A DNA stretch of 64,000 nt, taken from contig NC_090794.1 of NCBI RefSeq assembly GCF_040054535.1, forward strand, positions 9,447,001-9,511,000. Direction: 5' to 3'. This DNA is from Antennarius striatus. Its lineage: Eukaryota; Chordata; Actinopteri; Lophiiformes; Antennariidae. Below are positions 55,360-64,000 of the stretch, piece by piece. The translations under genes were made by a program, and so were the position numbers. Numbering within the stretch: position 1 is the first letter of the stretch; the number at the start of each line of letters is the position of its first letter. The notes under the pieces are model-generated. The model was not told where the DNA came from and searched no databases. It was given only the letters and a program-made list of their open reading frames with translations.

Positions 55360-56929
55360 GCTTACACACAAAGAATGATCCCTACCACACAAGTAGCTCT
55401 CAGTGTTAGCTCATGGGTCGTGTGTTTGTGCCTAAACAAAGACAACAAAGGACATCATTAACAGATTAACCAGATGTCCTTGATGAAAGAAGAGGAAAAT
55501 CTGTTTTCAGAGTGGCTTTGCAAAGGTCTGTGTCACAGGCTAAGTGAATTCTGCCAAGAACTGTTATTCTCACAGTTGTGGTTTTAGAATCGAAACATGG
55601 AATAAATTGTCACACACCAACTACTTTTTGAAGACTCATCCTCACTTATTTTATTCCATATATAATGTGCCTTCTTTTATCTTTTCTGTGCATTAAATGG
55701 ATAAAATGAATGGCCTCTGAAATATAAGCATGCTCTCACTCCGACCACCGGCTGGTCAAATGTTAAGTTGCTAGTTTGTGATGACATGATGAGCCTGGAC
55801 GTCAGTCAACAATTGTGGAGATAATAGATCTTCATTACTTTGACCCTTGACCTGGGCTTTAAGGAGAGGTTTCAGAGTGGTCCCTGAGGAGTTGTCTGAT
55901 TCTAAAGTGACTTTAACAAAAGAAACTCCGTAAGTAGCAGAAGCAGTGGCCAAGTCAATACAAGTGTGACTCAATTCAGTTGGGATGATTGTAAAAATGA
56001 GGAGTTCCATGCTTTCCATGTGTCACCCACCCTAGGAGCAGTATTTCAGCGCAGGGTTGTGGACTAAACCACTAAATCTAACTCCGTTTATAAGGCAGTA
56101 ATTCCACCAAACATTTTTGGAGGCTATGGCCTTTACTGTTGATTTTTATCAAATGTTCATAAAGTTCACCAGCAAAGTGACTTCCTCCTGAAGTCCATTA
56201 AATTGTGCCGCTACTGGCAGAAGTATGTGTAGCCCATGTGCGTGGTTGTGGTATGGTGGGGTGTGCAGAGGAGAAATGGACACCAGATGGGATGGAGGGG
56301 GTGGAGATGCAAGGCAGAATAAAATAACACATGAATAAGATTGAAACCGAAATGCTGAAAGGGGGAGTAGGTGTGTGTGCATGACTGTGGGTTTGTGTGT
56401 ATGTTGGGAGGCTATAAAATAATTGGACAGTTGCATCATCTGGAGTAGATGTGTGCTATGCACCCTTGGAGGATAAGAATAGTTAGACAGATACGATCTG
56501 AGGCAGAAGAAAAAAAATCCTCACATTTCAGCGTTTTTACTGCCAGTGAACGAAGTCTCACGGCTCCTTCTAAATGTTTTGATTTACATTTCCTATATAA
56601 GTAACAAGCGTATCTTTGTTCGATGCACATTTGATTTTGAAGAGAAAAAGCCCACCAGGAAACCCTTGAATAGATGATTGAAAAAACAACCATGTTGGTT
56701 TTCCATGCAAGCGTATGCATGTGTCTGAGATTGAAAACCAACATTCCACGGTCCCAATGTGCTCTCACATAAAAAACATTCTATTTAGAGCGTTTTTAGC
56801 TGCCTTGTGATCCCTCCAAACCCTTTCTAATGCAAACACAGCAGAAAACGCAGTCAGTCAAGTACCACAAAACTCTCCCTCTCTGTTTCTTTTCTCCCTC
56901 TTATTATCTCATCTGCCATTGTAGCTGTA

Positions 56930-57190
56930 CAGTAGATTTTCATCTGTCTTTTGTGGAGCAGCTTTAGTCAGTTCAAATTGATCTTAATATAATTAGCTAT
57001 TGTTCCCATGGAATTTACTATAGTGTGAAGAGATTGCCCCGCGGTTAAAACGGTCTTTCTGCAACATACGTGTTTATATTGTGCCAGCCAGACACCTCTA
57101 TTGTCTTGGTGAATGAAACATGACCCTTAAGTTGTTTATGCTGTCAGCGTTAAGGTATTGTCTATGTTGCAGTTCATTATCTGCTGCTTA
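56930..57190. promoter_or_regulatory. Candidate regulatory element about 1.1 kb 3' of the bmp2 3' UTR
   Basis: Repeat-free stretch with TAATTA at 56990-56995, GATTGCCCCGCGGTTAAAAC near 57032-57051 and TGAATGAAAC near 57112. No coding signal. Proposed only from composition and position next to bmp2. Confidence 0.22.
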
Positions 57191-57969
57191 GTCGTTTGGA
57201 AAAAACATTCCTTTTTTTTTTTTTTTTTTGTACTTCAACACTTATGACTCAGGCAGCAAAGCAGCCAAATCTAAAGTGGGGAGGAATCTGTCTGATCATG
57301 TGCAGTATGTGGACAGGTGCAGGTGTGTGTTTGTTTGTCTTTATTAATTGAAGTGCCAGCAGGCTCTTACTGCTGAGAGCGTTGGTGTGTCTGTCTGCTA
57401 TAGTTAATAATCTTTTCTTCTCACATTTGACTCCAAAAAAAAAAACCTGAGCCCTGTCAGGCCTTCCCCCGGAACGCCGCAGGTCAACTTTCGTCTTTGT
57501 TAAAATCGCTCAAGAAGAGAAAAACGTAAGATCTCACTTCTAGACGACTCTTCCCAGGATTTTCTGCAGTAACATCTAATGCAGGAAAACATTCTCTAGT
57601 GTTTTTCTAATCCTCCCTTGGGAGTCTATCACATTTGTGGGCTTGTAACTTGTCACTCCCGTCCTGTGATCCTACACCCTCCTGCAGTTCATTAAACCAG
57701 TGGCACCCTCACCCGACTGTCACTTTCCTGTCTGCGCTTCTGTTGTTGTTGGTTTCCAGTTACATTTACCAACAGGCCTTAGTGCTTGGATTGCAATCAC
57801 TGCCGTGTGAGCTCCTTGTCATGTGTTGTATTTTCACAGCTAATTTCTGTCAGAATTGGATACACTGTTATTCCTGCCAGCCACACAGATCGGCCCCTGA
57901 CAGAGATACATCAACAATGGCTGGTTAACTGTTCTCAATCCTGGAAAATTGGAGTAAACAGAATTTTTT

Positions 57970-58328
57970 TTCACGATAAATACACATTATTTATTTACAA
58001 ATAGAGTGGTTATAATAGAAATAAATACAAAATAAAAATCTGAGCATTATACTTCATGTGGTATTGCACCCATTTCAAAATGTACATCAGAAATACATTT
58101 TCAAAACCAGTAAAGGAATATTCCTCTGATTAAAATATTTATTTTCCCAACTTTATGTAGACATAAATATATTCATATATAGTTTTCTTCTTCTTCCACA
58201 AAGCTGTTTTGTCTTTCTTTCATATAAATAAACGTCTTCATTGGGAAACCGGGTGTCCATAGTAACCTCTCATGTCTCACTCAGTCTCTCTGACCCATGC
58301 TCTTTCTATCCACATCACTGTCACTTTC
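57970..58328 (-). promoter_or_regulatory. bmp2 3' UTR, AU-rich with repeated AUUUA elements
   Basis: On the minus strand, ATTTA pentamers occur at (plus coordinates) 58225-58229, 58164-58168, 58022-58026 and 57977-57981, within extended TTTATTTAT-like contexts. AATAAA signals correspond to TTTATT at 58138-58143 and 57990-57995, offering proximal and distal polyadenylation. An AU-rich, post-transcriptionally regulated and deeply conserved 3' UTR is known for vertebrate BMP2. Confidence 0.65.
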
Positions 58329-61300
58329 TCACCGGCAGCCACAGCCCTCCACCACCATATCTTGGTAGTTTTTCAGGATGACCTTCTCGTATTCATCCAG
58401 GTAGAGCAGGGAGATGGGGCTGAGGTCAGTAGGCACACAACAGGCTCTGGGGATGTTCGAGTTGACTGAGTTGACCAGCGTCTGCACAATGGCATGATTG
58501 GTAGAATTGAGGTGGTCTGTGAGGGGGAACGGACATTCCCCGTGGCAATAAAATGCATGATAGCCAGGGGGCGCCACTATCCACTCGTTCCACCCCACGT
58601 CACTGAAGTCCACATACAGGGCATGCCTCTTGCAGCTGGCCTTGTGCTGGTGCTTCCTGCGTTGCTTGCGGAGTGCAGCCTGACGTTTTTCCCGCGTGTG
58701 GAGTACTGAGTCCCCGCGGCCATCATGGCCGTAAGTCACCAGCAAAGGCCGAGACTGAGGCCACGAGTCCTGGTCCTGATGCAGGGACCTGCTCACCCTG
58801 ACATGCCTGTTACACTTCCGGGCATCCTCTCCAACCATCTCCCCTTTGTCTGGATGAAGAACTTCCACCATAAAGCCATGGTTGTGGCCTTTCCCAGAGA
58901 TCCACTTAGACACAGCAGGGCTGACGTCAAAGCTTTCCCAGCGGCTCAAAGAGTCTCGCACAAGCCGAGTGTCCAGCAGACGTGCCATAGGTTCCCTGTC
59001 TTGAGAGGCAGGGACTCCAAATATCTCATAAATGTTGATACGATGTAAGTCACCAGCATGAGCATGGTCAGTGGTTCTGCTGGTTCTTTTGGTGTTGTTG
59101 GGAGTTTTGACTCCCATGACCTGATCTCTGTAGATACGCAACTCTGCAGAGGTGATGAGCTCCTCATTAGGGATGGAAGTGAGGTTGAAGTAGAACTGCT
59201 GGGTTGTTTTGCCTTTGAGCCTGGCCAAGGCCTCCATAGACTCTACAAGAGATAGCATAGAGATGGACATAGTGTGAGACGACTAGGCCATGAAGCGCTT
59301 GCCAGCAACGAAATGAACAATTTTTGCATAGTAGAAGAATGCAAAACAGCATGACATTAAGGCCTGGTTGGCCACATGGATCCACCGTGTTCAGGGACAC
59401 TGGCTCAGGATGTTTTCTCTCTCTCTGTCACACCCACACACAACTTACAGCCTTCTTTCTGTGCACCAAGCCAAGCTGCCACGTGGTTATGTTGAGTGGG
59501 TGTTGGCCTTTGTGACACAGCTATAAGGCACCTCAGCATTCTACATGGCTGACTCAGTATACAATACATGTCATTTTGATGTCATACTATCATTGTGTTC
59601 ATCCTCGTAAATTTACCTGGTTGAATGTCAGGAGATAAAGGCAGCGCCCTTTTATCTAGTACAGAGATCAAACATGCTTGCCAGGCTCCCTACTGTATGA
59701 ACGGTACATTTGCCCTGAGAGAATTTTCCACTATGAAAAGGAGTTATGCCCAATATCTTCAACGATGAGTGCATGGAAGGAGCAATATGAAAATCAATAG
59801 AAAATCTATTACATAAATGGGTTTATAAATGCCACTTGTTCTATTAACCTTTCCAGATAATTTCCATCTCTGAAATATCACATGTAAGTGATGTAATCTG
59901 AGCAAAAGCTCCCTCTAAAAGCCCTTACCACATAAATAGACAGGGTACTGTTAATATCTAAATTGTGGAGGGAATTCACAGACCACGAATGGAAATCTGA
60001 GTGTACGTATTTTGTTTTTAAATTGCGCAGTTCTAGACCTGGAGATGCTGTCTGCTCTAAAAGTGCATTTACGGCATGAATTATAATTGTCAGTAAAAGC
60101 TGCAATTTCCTTTGATGCAGACCCACTTTGAACTCTTACTTTATGAAGTCCATAGCTAATGTATAGACACACTTTTTAATCTGTTTGGTGTGGTAAAACA
60201 AACACAAACTTTGAACTCTTCGCTGTTTCAAAGGAGGCATTTAGGAAATTCCACCATCTCATCCTAAACCTCCCTCCAGAGGCACAAAGACCTCAATTAG
60301 GGCTATCACTCCTCATTTGATGTGGGAAAGCCCCCTGTCTCTCCTTCCCTCTCCTCTGTACCAAATCCTTCTCTTTCTTTCCTTCCTCAGCTCCCAAATC
60401 CCCCTATCCCTCTGTTCTCTTAGTCCAAATCCTCTTCATTCTTTTTTCCCCTCTTTATCTGCCTCTCCTACTGTATTTTTTTTTCTTCAGCAATGTTCTC
60501 ACTCTCTCCGACTGTCTCTCCTCTGAGGAACGACTGTGTGAACAAGTTGAGGCTTGTCAAAAAAGTGTGAACCACAGATATAAGTGTATCAACATTCCTA
60601 ATTTCTTTTTGTGCTGGATGCCAAAACAAAAGATAAAGGCTAATGTCAGGTCATTCATCAGGGACCTGTCTCTGGCAGCCACTTCCTGTGCAATGGTGGA
60701 AATGTTCTATCTGGCATGAAAAACAGCCATTTTTGAAAACTAATAGCAGTGAATCTAATTATCTTTGTGAACTTAATATCAACCAATGTGATGAATGATG
60801 AGAGCTGTTTGATGTGCTGCACTTATATCCTTATGACATTGGATGACTAACAACCCTCTAGCTCTGTTAGGATTGGATGAAAGCGCCAGGTGACCATGTG
60901 TAAACACAATCTGTACACATTCTGAATGACTAGTGGTGTCAAGGTGTGTGCTGGCTGGGTGCAGAGGTTTCCAGTAGTGGGCAGGGAGCAGTCACTCAGC
61001 CTGGCTGCCCAGGCCAGGCTTGTTTGTAATGTGTCAGTGTAGCCACTGGGTGTCATTGCACTAGGCCTCTGGAGAGCACCCAAGCAACCACTCAACCACC
61101 CCTCTGACTCACCCCTGATGGAAACTTCCCCACTCAAACACTTAAGACTCTGTATAAGGACTCTGTGCAGAGCCCCTATGGACCCAGTCACTTGTATGTT
61201 GTAAAAAGTGAAACAAGGGTTATGGGAAGTAGACTGTTCGATACATATTCTTTATATGTTGTATAAATCACAAGTGCATTAATTAGCCTCGGACTGTTTT

Positions 61301-62457
61301 ATAATATTCTATTAACCTACATAACCATTAACATAAACCAACTAAACTATGAGCTATTACACTTCATACAAGATCATTTGGAAATGGAACTGTTTTGGAA
61401 GTACCATGAAATTAAGCAGAAAGACTGAACTGGACCACCAGTGCCTATCCCACATATTAACTAAGCGACCAATTATAGTGTTATTGGAACGTGCGTAATG
61501 ACGCACAGAACGGCGAGAGCGGTGATTTGGAAAGAAGACGGAGAGTAACCCACCCCAACAAGGACTAATTTCAGTCCTGTTAAAAATGACTCAGAATCCA
61601 GTTCGACACTATTACTTTGTCATATTGCTTGTTAGTGTAATTTCATGTCATGAAATGTTACCGAAGTACCAGGATGATGACTATCACCTGCGTAAAAGCA
61701 CACCACCCTCTATTCTACTCCTGCAGTGCGTGTCTGGAAAAACTGTTTTCAGAGCCCACGCAAACACCATCAATTATTAAGAAACAAATTACCCCATGGA
61801 TACGGTGGTGTTTTTGAAGCCCATGACAACTGCGCCAAGGGTACGTTAAAGGTTGCGTCACTACACACGCGAGAGATCATTTAATTACGCCTGAGATTCA
61901 CCTTTGTAATACTGTCACCGATTTTAAAGCGATCATATACACTCACGCGTGTCACCTGTAAATGACTAACGCTCCATAAAACAGTCAAGACTCTGAAGTT
62001 CAGTCTTGACGCTCTGAGTCACGTATAAATATAGGTTTGGGTTGTCTGGGAGAACCGGAGAGCTCCTCGGCTGATAGGTAAAGGTATGTCACTAATACAT
62101 ACCTTCATGGTGAAAGCTTCTAATCGTGTTGGCCTTGCTGGCGGCTCTCTCTGCATGTTTCCCCATGCTTTTGGGTCGTTTACTGCTGTGGTCTCCGTTT
62201 GCTGAGTGCATGTGGTAAAGGTCCACCATGTACTGCGGTACCACTGCATGCTTGCTCGGGGTCGGCCTGCGCCTCAGTCCAAACATATTCAGAAGCCGTA
62301 GCTCAAACTCGTTGAAGAAGCTCTCCGACTGCTCTGGGCTCTGCTTCTCGGATTCGCTGTATTTCCTCCGGCCGACCTCGGGGATGAGTCCCGTAGCACC
62401 TTCCAGCAACACCTGAGCGAGCAGCAGTACCATGAGAGAGCGGACCACGGCGACCAT
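58329..62457 (-). CDS. bmp2: Bone morphogenetic protein 2 precursor, complete
   Basis: Secreted TGF-beta-family ligand for dorsoventral patterning, bone and heart development; signals through BMPR1/BMPR2 to SMAD1/5/9. Coding exons: 62103-62457 and 58329-59242, joining in phase 1 (GAA G / AG TCT) for 422 residues (human 396). The signal peptide is [20 protein letters not shown]. The prodomain has [44 protein letters not shown] and [11 protein letters not shown]. Furin site REKR is at residues 302-305, leaving a 117-residue mature chain with a basic heparin-binding start ([10 protein letters not shown]). It carries the seven cystine-knot cysteines (SC, CHGEC, CC, CGC), sequon NST and C-terminus VVEGCGCR. 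A splice acceptor 14 bp before the ATG implies a non-coding first exon. Teleosts have bmp2a and bmp2b; the copy is not resolved here. The prodomain carries an expansion after VMGVKTPNN compared with human. Confidence 0.98.
59243..62102 (-). other. bmp2 intron between the two coding exons
   Basis: 2.86 kb, no repeats of note. The stretch 60890-61190 is GC-richer, with no coding support, and could be an intronic regulatory element. A C/T-rich tract fills 60330-60530. Confidence 0.7.
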
Positions 62458-62470
62458 GATCAGTCAGTCC

Positions 62471-63487
62471 CTGTGGAGAAAGTTGGTTTCTGTCAATACA
62501 CTGGCTCTGAGGTATTGACATGAGGTATACACAGCAGGGGCTTCACTGCAGCACTCCCTAAAATGTGTGACCCCCCCCCCCTCTCTCCCTACAGTAGGAA
62601 TGATTGAAGGAGAGCAGTTTAAAAAAGGGAATGCACCTTTTCACTTTGAAGCAAAACAAAAAAAAGAAGGGGAGGGGGTTAAAATACCAACCCGCCGGCA
62701 ATATAGCGCGTCTAACTGAAACAGAAGATTGATCTTAACATGAGCAAAAACATGAAAATATCAAAGGGAAACAGAACGGGTCATGACACTGGGTAGAAGA
62801 AAAAAAATCCAATTTCATTATTGTGGTCACTGCAGACATTAAGTCACCAACTACAAGCGTGAGGTAAGAAATCATGGTCGGTACAGTAATTTGAAAAAGT
62901 GAACAAGAGCACAAGAAAACCGAAAGAATGTCAATAAATTGTAGAAAGCACACTGGCAGTCTAACGCGGCTACAAGCGTCTATTTGCAGAGGCTTTGACG
63001 GTCATGTATAATGATAAGGGATTGGGTTACTTCAAGAGGCTCGCAGGTGTTAGATCAGACGTGCGCACCAGAGCCAGATGTAGTCCGGGACAACACATCA
63101 AAAACTGAGAAGCACAACCTACACAGAAAACAACTTTTAACTGCATTTGTCTTCTGATTTTCCCTGAGGTTTGAAATCAGAAAGCTTTACTTTTACTCAC
63201 AAATCCCTGAAGTCTACATACTGGTGTCGCTGTCACTTTCTGATTCTAAAGTTAACGTTTCCTCACAAGAAACGCGCACACTATTCAGATATTTTGATAA
63301 TAATAACAGTTTTACAAAGTCCACCTTTCTCATTTTACCTGACAAGGAAGCGCTGTGTCCGGTCGTCGTTCCACCTTTGGGCTCCGATAAATTCCACATT
63401 AATACGTGTTTAATCCACGCTGCTTCTTCTTGGGGAACCAGAGACAGCCCATGCCTTTCGACGATCGCCTCTCGCACATATTCTCAC
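62471..63487 (-). other. Probable 5' UTR intron of bmp2
   Basis: The acceptor is TTTCTCCACAG ending at 62471. The proposed donor is CAGCTG followed by GTGAGAAT at 63487. There is a C-run at 62571-62581. No coding signal. Confidence 0.45.
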
Positions 63488-63720
63488 CAGCTGCAAAATC
63501 GGGCTAAGACTTGGTCAGCACGGAAAGAAGGGGGAAAAAAAAAAAGTTAAGTCTACAAGGAAGCGGGTTCGCGTAGGCAGGACCGATCTAAGTATAAAAC
63601 ATTTTTGTCGAACATGTTCAAAAGAGAAAAGTTCGCCGATTTAAAAAAAAAAAAAAAGTCAAACGGAGCTGACTTGAAGAGGGAGTTCAGCGCGCTCAAG
63701 TGTCGCTCCTTGGACCTTAT
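63488..63720 (-). other. Probable non-coding first exon of bmp2
   Basis: Ends at a strong donor (GTGAGAA at 63481-63487 on the minus strand) and contains CG-bearing DNA plus T- and A-runs. Vertebrate BMP2 genes have a non-coding exon 1. The start is approximate. Confidence 0.4.
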
Positions 63721-63850
63721 TGCTTAGAGTTGGGGAGCGCGTCTTTCCTCCGTGCGCCACGGCGAACTGCTTGGATTGATTGGTGCCTTCTCTTCCCCGG
63801 GCGACTCTTTTTGTCATACAGTGATGTCACCAAGGGGCTGTCAATCATTT
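63720..63850 (-). promoter_or_regulatory. Candidate bmp2 promoter
   Basis: Read on the minus strand: a CRE-like TGACATCA (63822-63829), then a CCAAT box (63779-63783), then CG-rich DNA (63725-63770) leading into the proposed first exon. No TATA box. Spacing is compatible with initiation near 63.70 kb. Confidence 0.35.
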
Positions 63851-64000
63851 GTTCAAGATATAGCACCTCCTGTGGACCTCTAACCCCATTGCTCAATACG
63901 TTTTGAATGTAAACAATGACAAATAGACGCGTTCGAGCACAAACAAGGTTTAGATCCAGAGTCTGAGGAAAGGCCACAGGATGTTCTGTCATGGGTCATT

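Larger units (their letters stand above)
46926..58000. other. Gene-free interval, right part of the fermt1-bmp2 desert
   Basis: No exon recognised. It holds several CA/GT microsatellites, an ATTC array, a 30-bp palindrome at 55.3 kb and candidate regulatory stretches at 47.6-48.4 and 56.9-57.2 kb. Poly-A or poly-T runs occur at 51248, 55190 and 57213. Confidence 0.5.

Overview
The window reads as teleost nuclear DNA. Genes are split into many short exons with GT-AG introns. The non-coding DNA is AT-rich and full of microsatellites (CA/GT, GATA, ATTC), tRNA-derived SINE copies and decayed LINE fragments. The encoded proteins are clearly vertebrate. No prokaryotic or viral gene organisation is seen. 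The species cannot be fixed from the sequence alone. I assembled five protein-coding genes by hand from splice sites, reading frames and remembered family sequences; no database search was run.

Layout, left to right. (1) 1-6.2 kb: eight exons of an SLC23-family (nucleobase/ascorbate) transporter on the minus strand. The 3' part lies off the left edge. (2) 6.2-16.6 kb: non-coding, with a decayed LINE piece near 9.2 kb, a SINE at 11.3-11.55 kb and an unexplained pair of opposite-strand ORFs near 14.6-15.1 kb. (3) 16.6-20.5 kb: chgb (chromogranin B / secretogranin-1) on the plus strand, complete in seven coding exons. Its large exon carries a 132-bp, 44-residue tandem repeat bounded by dibasic sites. 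A perfect RE1/REST-type motif lies in intron 1. (4) 21.3-25.6 kb: trmt6, the non-catalytic subunit of the tRNA m1A58 methyltransferase, minus strand, 12 exons, complete, tail-to-tail with chgb. (5) 27.5-34.3 kb: fermt1 (kindlin-1), minus strand, 15 coding exons, complete, with a probable 5' UTR exon near 35.9 kb. (6) 36.1-37.2 kb: 5'-truncated LINE reverse-transcriptase remnant with a nonsense codon. (7) 37-58 kb: gene-free, repeat-dotted interval that may hold long-range regulatory DNA. (8) 58.3-62.5 kb: bmp2, minus strand, two coding exons, complete, with an AU-rich 3' UTR and a probable non-coding first exon and promoter at 63.5-63.8 kb.

The order chgb - trmt6 - fermt1 - bmp2 matches human chromosome 20p12, where SLC23A2 also lies on the same arm. 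MCM8, CRLS1 and LRRN4, which sit between TRMT6 and FERMT1 in mammals, are not present here. The genes are not an operon and do not share a pathway. Their adjacency is ancient vertebrate synteny, perhaps held together by bmp2 long-range regulation. I found no convincing new multi-gene system. The best leads are the expanded basic/acidic peptide repeat of chgb, its intronic REST site, the altered NAT signature of the transporter, and the nuclear-receptor half-site repeat inside that transporter's intron.
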